A stretch of 18,388 nt of DNA from Bacillota bacterium (GTDB lineage: Bacteria; Bacillota; Clostridia; Lachnospirales; Lachnospiraceae): positions 1-18,388 of the forward strand of contig JAEZVF010000033.1 in NCBI GenBank assembly GCA_023443225.1, read 5' to 3'. Within the stretch, counting starts at the first letter, position 1, and the number at the start of each line of letters is the position of its first letter. Below, one piece after another: positions 6,898-13,982 of the stretch. The notes beneath the pieces were generated by a model, which was given only the letters and a program-made list of their open reading frames with translations, was not told the origin of the DNA and searched no databases. The position numbers and the translations under genes were made by a program.

Positions 6898-8028
6898 ATG
6901 AAAAAATTTATTGTAATACCAGATTCATATAAAGGAACGTTAAGCTCAATTCAAATCTGCAATATCATGAAAAAAAGTATTCTAGAACAATGTCCTGATT
7001 CCACTGTAATCACAATTCCAATTGCCGATGGTGGTGAAGGTACCGTAGACAGCTATCTACATGCCACTAATTCGCTTAAGGTTGCGGTGGAAACTACCGG
7101 TCCGTTTGGAGATCCTATTACCACATATTATGCCCGCATGAAAAATACAGCAGTTATTGAGACCGCAAGTGCCGCTGGTCTTCTGCTTGCAGAGAATAAC
7201 CTGAATCCACGCAAAGCTACTACGTATGGTTTAGGCTTAATATTGAAACATGCAATTCATAATGGTTGTACTGAAATCGTTTTGGGCCTTGGTGGAAGTT
7301 GCACCAATGATGGTGGTACCGGACTTGCTCAAGCACTCGGTACTAAATTCTATAAGGAAGATGGGTCGGTCTTCACCCCAACCGCGGATACTTTGGTTGA
7401 GATTAAAAAAATTGATAACAGTGCAACACAAAGACTCTTAAAAGGTTGCAAAGTGACTGCAATGTGTGATATTGACAACCCAATGTTTGGAGAGCAGGGG
7501 GCAGCGTATGTATTCGCACCGCAAAAAGGAGCCTCACCGGAAGATGTAAAACTGCTGGATAACAATCTTAGAGCCCTGTCTGAAGTAATTCGTTCTTCTC
7601 TGTCGAAAGAGGTTTCAAGTATACCTGGTACTGGTGCTGCCGGAGCTTTGGGAGCTGGCGTTGTTGCCTTCCTTGATGGCACCCTAAAGTCGGGAATTGA
7701 AACACTTCTTGACCTGATTGGATTTGAGGATCTTCTTAAGGATACTGATATGGTCTTCACAGGAGAAGGACGTATCGATACGCAAAGTCTCCGTGGAAAA
7801 GTCGTAATTGGAATTGGGTTGCGCTGTAAGAAACATAAGGTTCCGGTAACTGTTGTTGCTGGCTCTGTCTGTGACGGCATAGAAAATGCCTATCATATGG
7901 GAATAAACGCTATATTCAGTATAAACCGTACTCCTGAGAGCTTTGAGGTCAGCAGGCATTATAGCGATAAAAGTCTTGAGAATACAATGAACGACATCAT
8001 GCGTTTCTATAAAGCAGTATCATTATAA
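6898..8028 (+). CDS. garK: Glycerate kinase (GarK/GlxK family)
   Basis: Phosphorylates D-glycerate with ATP, the last step of aldarate breakdown, feeding glycolysis; enzymes of this family usually give 2-phosphoglycerate. At 376 residues it matches E. coli GarK (about 381) and carries the family motifs in order: PDSYKGT at 8-14, ADGGEGT at 43-49, GGSCTNDGG at 132-140, FAPQKGAS at 206-213, GTGAAGALGAG at 244-254 and TGEGRID at 288-294. GGAAGGAG lies seven bases before ATG. It stands alone on the plus strand, divergent from gudD copy 1, and ends at a strong hairpin, so it is probably monocistronic but shares regulatory sequence with gudD. Together with garR in this island it implies that the pathway passes through tartronate semialdehyde and D-glycerate. 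Confidence 0.95.
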   Translation: MKKFIVIPDSYKGTLSSIQICNIMKKSILEQCPDSTVITIPIADGGEGTVDSYLHATNSLKVAVETTGPFGDPITTYYARMKNTAVIETASAAGLLLAENNLNPRKATTYGLGLILKHAIHNGCTEIVLGLGGSCTNDGGTGLAQALGTKFYKEDGSVFTPTADTLVEIKKIDNSATQRLLKGCKVTAMCDIDNPMFGEQGAAYVFAPQKGASPEDVKLLDNNLRALSEVIRSSLSKEVSSIPGTGAAGALGAGVVAFLDGTLKSGIETLLDLIGFEDLLKDTDMVFTGEGRIDTQSLRGKVVIGIGLRCKKHKVPVTVVAGSVCDGIENAYHMGINAIFSINRTPESFEVSRHYSDKSLENTMNDIMRFYKAVSL

Positions 8029-8046
8029 GAATACTATACTTAAAAC

Positions 8047-8114
8047 AAGACTGCTGAAACAAGTCTTTTCATTCAACGAATTTAATTGGACTCTTTCAGC
8101 AGTTCTTTATTTTA
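8047..8114. terminator. Terminator between garK and the LarA-like gene, probably bidirectional
   Basis: ACTGCTGAAA (8050-8059) and TTTCAGCAGT (8094-8103) form a perfect 10-bp stem, with AGTC/GACT pairing extending it inward. On the plus strand TCTTTATTTT follows, serving garK; on the minus strand TCTTGTTTT follows, which could also stop the leftward LarA-like transcript that ends at 8224. Confidence 0.75.
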
Positions 8115-8223
8115 AATTTATCTATGATACTATACTATTTCAATATCCGCTTGTGCAATAAATATCTTTTTTTATCTGGCAAATCCTACCTGTTTATAAT
8201 TGTGCAAATTATCTCGTCAAATA

Positions 8224-9522
8224 TTAAGTTATTAAATTGTCTTCTTTATCAAATACAAGCTCTGCAGGTTCATCTAACGCTTCCAGCCCTTCATATTTAT
8301 GGTTCTTCACATCATGATAGTATTCCTCTGATAACATAATTTCTGAGATATGAAGACTGTTAGGGATTCTAACCACTCGGACATGATTCTCGTTTACTTT
8401 ATTAAGGGTTCGTATACAAATCTGAATAGCTTCCTTCTCTGTCGCAACTACCACCGGAATCATGGCAGAACGAAGTACTGTACTGGTAATACAGTTTGGA
8501 TACATGACTTCCGTATCTATCTTTTCAAAGATTGCGTTGGTGATACAATCAGCAAGACCAACTCCCAAGGAATTACCATGAGATATCTCACTCAACCTTA
8601 AAAAACAGGTTCTCTGTACCTTTAGACCTCCGGATGCATAAGGGGTAGAAAAAGTTCCCGTGATATTTGGATCTACGCCAGTTCCACTATAATTTTTACC
8701 AATCTCATCTACAACGAGGACATCAGCACTTCCTACCAGTATAGATGGCATGTTAGAGCTAGCTATCTTTAATAATTCCTCTTCTCTCTTTATGATATTA
8801 TCCGGAGCAATTGCTTCAATAAGGCAGGTCTCATCATACGGATTCTCCAAGCAAGGAATGGCAAAAAGAATTGGAGCCTTATTAAGGACTACCTTAGCCA
8901 TAGAAGGAATATTCATGGCAATCCGATCCATTCCATCGCCATGAACCTGTTCTGCTCCTTTTTGTTTACCGAGTCCTACAGTCATCATTTTACAAGGACC
9001 ACTTTCTACAGTCCCACGGAATGCATTGTGAGGCTTTAATCTGCAGGAGATAATGATGCCATCCGAATAAAAAGCGTTTTTATCCAGATAAACAGTTCTT
9101 CCTGTATCAGAAATACCTAATTCCACTACCTCCATGGACGATCGAATCTCACAGTTCATGGATTCTTCTGTTATCCCAAATCCAGCCAGCACATCCTTTT
9201 GTCCTTGGGCATTGGCCCCACCATGACTTCCCATAGCTGGAACGATAAAAGGGGTAGCTCCTTTGAATTTTACATAATCAACAATTGCTTTAGTAATAAT
9301 ATCTACATTACGAATACCACGGCTTCCGGCTGTGATGGCAATCTCCATGCCGGGTTTTATCTTTGCCCCAAATTCTTCTTTGGTTAATTCCTTATTAATC
9401 GCGGTAGGAATATCCTCCGGTTGAATCATAATTCTTGAAAATGTCTGCCTTGCATGAAACATTTTAGGAATCGAGACTGTTTCCAACAGGTTTGATACTT
9501 TACCTCCTTTTACAACATTCAT
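8224..9522 (-). CDS. LarA-like (DUF2088) nickel-pincer family racemase/epimerase, substrate unknown
   Basis: A 432-residue protein of the LarA N-terminal (DUF2088) superfamily. LarA uses a nickel-pincer nucleotide to racemise lactate by hydride transfer, and known relatives act on malate, 2-hydroxyglutarate, phenyllactate and gluconate. Four residues correspond to the LarA active site, with similar spacing: H100 (AMGSHGGA) to H108, H165 (LKPHNAF) to H174, K178 (SGPCKMM), matching the cofactor-linked K184, and H194 (EQVHGDG) to H200. GSRGI at 66-70 also fits this family. In this operon a role as aldarate or glycerate epimerase is plausible but inferred. No larB, larC or larE cofactor genes are in the window. 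It lies 88 bases downstream of the UxuA-like gene, behind a hairpin. The ribosome binding site (AAAGG about nine bases before ATG) is only fair, and a perfect AAAGGAGG occurs inside codons 5-7 with no suitable start after it. Confidence 0.82.
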   Translation of the reverse strand: MNVVKGGKVSNLLETVSIPKMFHARQTFSRIMIQPEDIPTAINKELTKEEFGAKIKPGMEIAITAGSRGIRNVDIITKAIVDYVKFKGATPFIVPAMGSHGGANAQGQKDVLAGFGITEESMNCEIRSSMEVVELGISDTGRTVYLDKNAFYSDGIIISCRLKPHNAFRGTVESGPCKMMTVGLGKQKGAEQVHGDGMDRIAMNIPSMAKVVLNKAPILFAIPCLENPYDETCLIEAIAPDNIIKREEELLKIASSNMPSILVGSADVLVVDEIGKNYSGTGVDPNITGTFSTPYASGGLKVQRTCFLRLSEISHGNSLGVGLADCITNAIFEKIDTEVMYPNCITSTVLRSAMIPVVVATEKEAIQICIRTLNKVNENHVRVVRIPNSLHISEIMLSEEYYHDVKNHKYEGLEALDEPAELVFDKEDNLIT

Positions 9523-9563
9523 AAGCTCAACCTTTCACTTTTACGATGATAATAAACGATTAA

Positions 9564-9602
9564 AGTCCGGGAGTCGTTGAACATGGCAACGGCTCTCGGA
9601 CT
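9564..9602 (-). terminator. Hairpin between the UxuA-like and LarA-like genes
   Basis: Two 16-base arms (9564-9579 and 9587-9602) pair throughout with two G-U pairs around a 7-base loop, a very stable stem. On the minus strand it is followed by TTTAATCGTTTATT, a weak T-tract. It may be a partial terminator or RNA-stabilising hairpin that lowers expression of the LarA-like gene relative to the genes before it. Confidence 0.6.
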
Positions 9603-9610
9603 CTATAATG

Positions 9611-10573
9611 TTATGTAATTTTTTTTACTATACTATGGAGCATCCCTTTCATATATCCCATTAAATACGTTTCCGAAACCTGTGACATACTTTTACCGTC
9701 TGTGTTAAAAAATGCATGATCGATGTTAATCTGTCCATCATACCCACAGCGAACTAGCTGTTCCATGATTTCATGCATGTCTGCATATCCGTCCTCTAGG
9801 AGGGTTTCCTCAAAGTAGGGAATAGTTCCACTCACATTTCTGAAATGAACAATAAATATTTTCTTCTGTTGTATAAATTTTAGTATATCCTCCATTAGAT
9901 TTCCGAACTCTTTATTCTCCAACCAGCATCCGACGCACATTTTCATACCCAAATAAGGGCTGTCACCTGCTAATTCAAATGCCCGATCGTAACATTTCGA
10001 GTTCCAAATAAGGCTATGAACCCCTCCAAGACTGCTCACAGGCGGATCATTGGGATGCAGAGCCAGGCGCACATCTGCCTCCTCACATACCGGAAGGACC
10101 TTATCCAGAAAATACTTGAAGTTATCCCAGATCTCCTGCTCAAAATATTCTCTGTCATTGGATATGGGCCGCGACATGATCTCCTTCATATCACAAATCA
10201 TGGTATTTGCTCCATGGGTATGCTGTCCAACTCCAATCCTGCTCCTAAAGATTCCATTGGGCTGCCAGGCGATGTAATTAACCTTTATCCCTGCCTTGCC
10301 AAGAATTCGGGTGAATTCAATGTATTTGTCAATCCAGACATCTCTGTCCTCTTTCCCCAAAAGGATTTGAGGACATTTTTGAAGAACAAGACTTCCCGCA
10401 TCAGCAATCTGAAGGCCATAGGATTCTACTTTCTCTTTAAACTTGATCACTTTTTCTTCATCGCTATCGTCAGGAAAAAAGTTAACGGCCAGATATTTGA
10501 TGCCCATTTCACGAATGGACTGCATCTGTTCCTCAGTCATTTTACTTGTACCATTTGCCTGTACCTTTATCAT
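9611..10573 (-). CDS. UxuA-like (mannonate dehydratase family) TIM-barrel protein
   Basis: A 320-residue protein resembling UxuA, the metal-dependent mannonate dehydratase of hexuronate breakdown. Family-type segments are LALHPNDPP (170-178), LGGVHSLIW, MKMC (210-213), VHFRNV (242-247), DGYADM (261-266) and NIDH (283-286). H173, C213, H243 and D285 fall where UxuA places its Mn ligands (His, Cys, His, Asp). It is shorter than typical UxuA (about 350-390), and the flanking genes handle aldarates, not mannonate. It may be a true mannonate dehydratase, a dehydratase for another sugar acid, or a sugar isomerase/epimerase; the sequence alone does not decide. GGAGG lies five bases before the ATG, and only 25 bases separate it from the permease stop, so the two are co-transcribed and perhaps translationally coupled. 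Confidence 0.75.
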   Translation of the reverse strand: MIKVQANGTSKMTEEQMQSIREMGIKYLAVNFFPDDSDEEKVIKFKEKVESYGLQIADAGSLVLQKCPQILLGKEDRDVWIDKYIEFTRILGKAGIKVNYIAWQPNGIFRSRIGVGQHTHGANTMICDMKEIMSRPISNDREYFEQEIWDNFKYFLDKVLPVCEEADVRLALHPNDPPVSSLGGVHSLIWNSKCYDRAFELAGDSPYLGMKMCVGCWLENKEFGNLMEDILKFIQQKKIFIVHFRNVSGTIPYFEETLLEDGYADMHEIMEQLVRCGYDGQINIDHAFFNTDGKSMSQVSETYLMGYMKGMLHSIVKKIT

Positions 10574-10598
10574 ATATCCTCCAGAATTTTACTATGAA

Positions 10599-11879
10599 TT
10601 ATCCGTAAAGCGGGAATAGGATATTAGCAGAGATTGCACAAGTTAAAATTGTAAGTAACATATACGGAAGGCTGAACTTCATCACCTTCATCGGATTATA
10701 CCCACCAGCTGCGAATGCAACTGCAGCTTCACCTGAACCAGATGGAAATGCAATGTCATACATGTTTGCCATACCAGCTATGAGGATGATTCCTCGAGGA
10801 TCCCAGCCGCCAACAAGAGCAACTGATGCAGCAATTGGAACCAGGACTGTCTGGGTAGCAGTATTGGACAAAAAGTTTGTCATAATAACTGTAACAGCAG
10901 AGAATATCAACATGACGTAGAAGGAACTTGGATTCTCTCCGAGTAAACCAAGGAATGCATTACCGATAAGTTCACCGGCACCAGACTTGCCCAAGGCATC
11001 AGCCACAGTAAGTACACCTGCTATCATCCAGATCATGTCAACTGTCATATTTTTGACAGCATCCTGCACATTTAGAATACCTGCATAGATTAATATCAAA
11101 ACTGCTAATACAGGAGCCAGATACATAAGGGCACCGGTCCAAGTATTAAGAATCATAACCAGCATAGTACAAACGAAAACGACATAGACGATAGTCTCCT
11201 GTGTTCTTGTCAGTGTAGATTCTTTTATAGCTTGTTTTACAGCGTCTTGGTTAATAGCATTATTCTTTGGCATCAAACGCCAGCCGAAAACACAAAAAAT
11301 TGTGAGGACGATCATAGGAAGAAGTGAGAATAAAAACGGGTCAAACATGGTCAATGCATATTTCGTATCAGGAATGATACCTGCATATAAGGCATTAATT
11401 GATGCGAACATCGTGGCGCCGATACCGATTGGAGTACGGAACTTCCATGAGGATGTAATACCCAAAGTAGGTAAAATCAAGCGGTCCGGAGTGATTTTTC
11501 CGGTATTCCCTAAGGTAGAGAGAAACACGACCATAATGGCAAGTACAGCCGTTGCAGGGACAAACTGTGATAAAAGAGCAGCTACAAGAAAAATGAACAG
11601 AACCAACAAGTTACCATGTTTTCCTTTCACTCGCTCCATAGCATTGCTTATTTTAGCAATAAGGCTTGTTTTCGTGAGTACTGAACTAAGCGCCAACATA
11701 GGTGCAATTAGGATAACGATCTTGTTGCTAAAGCCGCTGAATGCTGTCTGGATATCCATGATTCCTGTAAGTACAAATAGTGCACAGCAGGTCATCGTGG
11801 TAACGCCAAATGGTACTTTATGCCACACGAACATGACCATCATAAACAAAGTAATAGCAAGTACAATATATAATTCCAT
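10599..11879 (-). CDS. SLC13/DASS-type anion permease, probable aldarate transporter
   Basis: A 426-residue, very hydrophobic membrane protein with about eleven predicted transmembrane stretches, in two halves separated by a charged loop (about 200-225). The second half contains FLSNTATQTVLVPIA, resembling the SNT substrate/sodium signature of SLC13 (divalent anion:sodium symporter) carriers; the matching place in the first half reads FVPATA. The family imports dicarboxylates such as succinate, citrate and tartrate. With dehydratase and aldolase genes around it, import of glucarate, galactarate or a related diacid is the likely role, replacing the MFS carriers GudP/GarP of enterobacteria; this is inference. 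It is the first gene of a leftward set followed by the UxuA-like and LarA-like genes. A GGGGTG about five bases before the ATG is a weak ribosome binding site. Confidence 0.82.
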   Translation of the reverse strand: MELYIVLAITLFMMVMFVWHKVPFGVTTMTCCALFVLTGIMDIQTAFSGFSNKIVILIAPMLALSSVLTKTSLIAKISNAMERVKGKHGNLLVLFIFLVAALLSQFVPATAVLAIMVVFLSTLGNTGKITPDRLILPTLGITSSWKFRTPIGIGATMFASINALYAGIIPDTKYALTMFDPFLFSLLPMIVLTIFCVFGWRLMPKNNAINQDAVKQAIKESTLTRTQETIVYVVFVCTMLVMILNTWTGALMYLAPVLAVLILIYAGILNVQDAVKNMTVDMIWMIAGVLTVADALGKSGAGELIGNAFLGLLGENPSSFYVMLIFSAVTVIMTNFLSNTATQTVLVPIAASVALVGGWDPRGIILIAGMANMYDIAFPSGSGEAAVAFAAGGYNPMKVMKFSLPYMLLTILTCAISANILFPLYG

Positions 11880-11928
11880 AAAAACACCCCATATAATATG
11901 CTTTCACCAGCTTATCAAGTGCAAACAC

Positions 11929-11934
11929 ATTATA
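11929..11934 (-). promoter_or_regulatory. Candidate -10 of the permease operon
   Basis: TATAAT preceded by TATG (extended -10-like) lies 50 bases upstream of the permease start on the minus strand. No good -35 is seen at 16-18 bases, so the promoter may need an activator. The nearby inverted repeat at 11995-12040 is a candidate site for one. Confidence 0.45.
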
Positions 11935-11994
11935 CATACCTTTCTGTAATTTAATATTATTCTTTTGTTTTACGGTTACTAAATCAAATTAGCT

Positions 11995-12040
11995 AAGTTA
12001 CGAAAATTGCTAAAAAGTACACCTTCTTCTTTCGTAAGTT
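11995..12040. repeat. Inverted repeat upstream of the permease operon
   Basis: AAGTTACGAAA (11995-12005) and TTTCGTAAGTT (12030-12040) are inverted copies with one mismatch, 24 bases apart. Further GTTAC elements occur at about 11975 and 12039, and GTAAC at 12081. It is placed roughly 60-120 bases upstream of the predicted start, typical of an activator site. No T-run follows, so it is unlikely to be a terminator for the upstream gene. Confidence 0.45.
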
Positions 12041-12106
12041 ACTTACCTATGCAAATCAGATATTTCTTTCAGTTTATTATGTAACTTTTTCTTTCTCGAA
12101 ATAAAA

Positions 12107-13006
12107 TTACTTGAATAGATTCGCTTCCTCAATCTTCTTTCTCATGGTCTCCCATATTACTCCTTCTGAAGCTTCACTGGGAAGAATTGATTTCCCAACA
12201 TTAAGGCCTAACATATTCGCCATGTCTTTGGTTGCTACAGGGAAGCTTGCAGCATCCTGACTGATTCTAACCGGATTCAGTCGGAATTGATCTTCTCTTG
12301 CACCTTCATAATCCCCTGCCATAAACTTGTCATATATACCACATACAAGTTCCGGAAAAAGATTTGCAATCGAACATACTCCTCCTGCGCTGCCCATGCA
12401 GAGTCCACCAAATACCAAAGTATCTTTACCGGTAAACACCTTAAAATCTAAATCTCTTGTACGTCGAATAAGTTCGCTTACAAAGGTAAAGTCTCCACTG
12501 GAATCTTTCACGCCTACAATATTCTTTACATCCCTCGCCAGTTGTTCAACCAAATCTGCCGTTATTCCATATCCGCATCTTCCTGGGTTGTTGTACAGAA
12601 GGACGAAAGTATCTGGTACCGCTTCTGCTATGGTGCGAAAATGCTTGTATAGGCTTGCATCTGTTGGTTTGATAAACATTGTCTGCAAAATAGAGATACC
12701 ATCTGCACCGGCAGCAGCAGCCATTTTTGCTTCTCTTACCCCCTTTGCAGTGCTAATTGCACCGATACCATAATAAATCGGCACCCTGCCTTTATTCTCA
12801 TCAATAATAATCTTTAATCCTATTTCCTGTTCATCATCATCAAACATATAGAATTCTCCATTACTTCCAAAAGCAAGAATCCCTTTTACTCCACCCTCAA
12901 TTACACGGTTTACCATATAGCGGAGCTTAGTTTCATCAATCTTTTCTACCTCATCAACCGGTGTAATAAGGGGGACGATAATTCCTCTTATATCATCTAG
13001 TTTCAT
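12107..13006 (-). CDS. DapA/NAL-family lyase, probable 5-dehydro-4-deoxyglucarate aldolase
   Basis: A 299-residue class I aldolase-fold protein of the dihydrodipicolinate synthase/N-acetylneuraminate lyase family. The Schiff-base lysine is K167 (IVGVKDSSGD) and the catalytic tyrosine Y138 (LLYNNPGRCG); the phosphate/carboxylate loop reads GSNGE at 47-51. In this island it most likely handles 5-dehydro-4-deoxyglucarate. Two reactions are known for relatives: retro-aldol cleavage to pyruvate plus tartronate semialdehyde, or dehydration and decarboxylation to 2-oxoglutarate semialdehyde (KdgD). The co-operonic garR and nearby garK favour cleavage, and no GarL or semialdehyde dehydrogenase is present, but the sequence alone does not decide. 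AGAGGT seven bases before ATG supports the start. It follows the MBL gene by 107 bases. Confidence 0.88.
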   Translation of the reverse strand: MKLDDIRGIIVPLITPVDEVEKIDETKLRYMVNRVIEGGVKGILAFGSNGEFYMFDDDEQEIGLKIIIDENKGRVPIYYGIGAISTAKGVREAKMAAAAGADGISILQTMFIKPTDASLYKHFRTIAEAVPDTFVLLYNNPGRCGYGITADLVEQLARDVKNIVGVKDSSGDFTFVSELIRRTRDLDFKVFTGKDTLVFGGLCMGSAGGVCSIANLFPELVCGIYDKFMAGDYEGAREDQFRLNPVRISQDAASFPVATKDMANMLGLNVGKSILPSEASEGVIWETMRKKIEEANLFK

Positions 13007-13113
13007 AGTTGTTACCTCTTTTATGTTATATTAAGCCTCCTTATCAACATAGTTCTCCACCAGAAATAGGTACTGATAGATCTCATATTAATAACTGCTT
13101 TACCAACACCAAT

Positions 13114-13971
13114 TTATTCTTTTAACTGCCGAGCTCTTTCAACAATCTTAATTGCTCTCTCCAACCGTTCTTGCATTAACTCATGCCAAATCTGCGGATC
13201 ATAATAAGGATTAAAGCTATCTGTCACCTGATCTTTTAACAATAAGATTCCCACCTGATTGGTATGAGAAGGCAGACAGATATCAACATCCATTTGATCT
13301 AATTTCTTCAGCCCCTCTACAAATTCATCCATTAATGTAAATGGTAGTCCTATCTCATCAAACTCTTCTTTTGTCTGATGTAAGAGCCCCAGTCCTCCAT
13401 GTATTCCACATTTAAATTTTTGGCCTACCTTATCTTGAACCTCAAAAAAGATAGAGGTACAACCTGGTGTATGACCTGGAGTTGCAACTGTATGAAACAC
13501 TACTTCTCCTTGTGTTATTGGTTTATTATCTGCATATAGTTCGTCTGGTTCAAATTCCCCGCAGGTGTAGTTTTCACTAAAAATCAGATCTCGGCGTTCA
13601 TGTAAAAACAGCAGATCTCTTTCACCTAGATACACTTTGGCTCCAGTTAACTCCTTCATGGTCCTTGCGGCACCAATGTGGTCACAATGGGCATGGGTTA
13701 ACAAAATTTTCTTTATATCCTTTAGTTCATATCCCAACTTTCTGATGTTTTCAATCATTAAGTAAGCTGTTTCATGCATCGCTGTGTCAATCAAAACAAG
13801 ACCATCTCCTGTATCAATCAGATAACAGGCCACCCAGTCATTTCCTGATATATACCAAACCCCCGGTGCCATTTTTATTGGCTCAACATATGTTTCCCAA
13901 GGTCTCTTGCAACATTGTTCCATTAAAACTTGTGGCGGCGGACTGGTTAAAGACGTACTGTTTAATGGCAT
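13114..13971 (-). CDS. MBL-fold metallohydrolase, B3-like ligand set
   Basis: A 285-residue metallo-beta-lactamase-fold hydrolase with no signal peptide, so cytoplasmic. The motif THAHCDH gives H93, H95, D97 and H98, followed by H167 (TPGHTPG) and H236 (PSHTN). The usual bridging Asp motif is replaced by GIHGGLG around 189-195, so the dinuclear site would be HHH plus DHH, as in subclass B3 enzymes and some lactonases. The substrate cannot be told from sequence. Its place between garR (11 bases upstream) and the DapA-family lyase ties it to aldarate use, and hydrolysis of glucaro- or galactaro-lactones, which form spontaneously from the acids, is an attractive guess. GGGAGGT five bases before the ATG fixes the start. 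Confidence 0.83.
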   Translation of the reverse strand: MPLNSTSLTSPPPQVLMEQCCKRPWETYVEPIKMAPGVWYISGNDWVACYLIDTGDGLVLIDTAMHETAYLMIENIRKLGYELKDIKKILLTHAHCDHIGAARTMKELTGAKVYLGERDLLFLHERRDLIFSENYTCGEFEPDELYADNKPITQGEVVFHTVATPGHTPGCTSIFFEVQDKVGQKFKCGIHGGLGLLHQTKEEFDEIGLPFTLMDEFVEGLKKLDQMDVDICLPSHTNQVGILLLKDQVTDSFNPYYDPQIWHELMQERLERAIKIVERARQLKE

Positions 13972-13982
13972 AGTTTACCTCC

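Noticed and set aside
7350..7880. Antisense frame opposite garK (176 codons)
   Set aside because: Low-complexity Ser/Pro/Thr-rich translation typical of the reverse complement of a real gene; garK motifs on the other strand are unambiguous.
8124..8339. Plus-strand frame starting in the garK/LarA-like gap (71 codons)
   Set aside because: No ribosome binding site; about half of it overlaps the end of the LarA-like gene and the rest is AT-rich spacer that translates to random hydrophobic sequence.
10016..10597. Long antisense frame opposite the UxuA-like gene (193 codons)
   Set aside because: It lies entirely over a recognisable conserved gene, shows no family motifs and has no ribosome binding site.
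11302..11949. Antisense frame opposite the permease (215 codons)
   Set aside because: It mirrors the permease reading frame, has no recognisable domain, and the membrane protein on the other strand accounts for the sequence.
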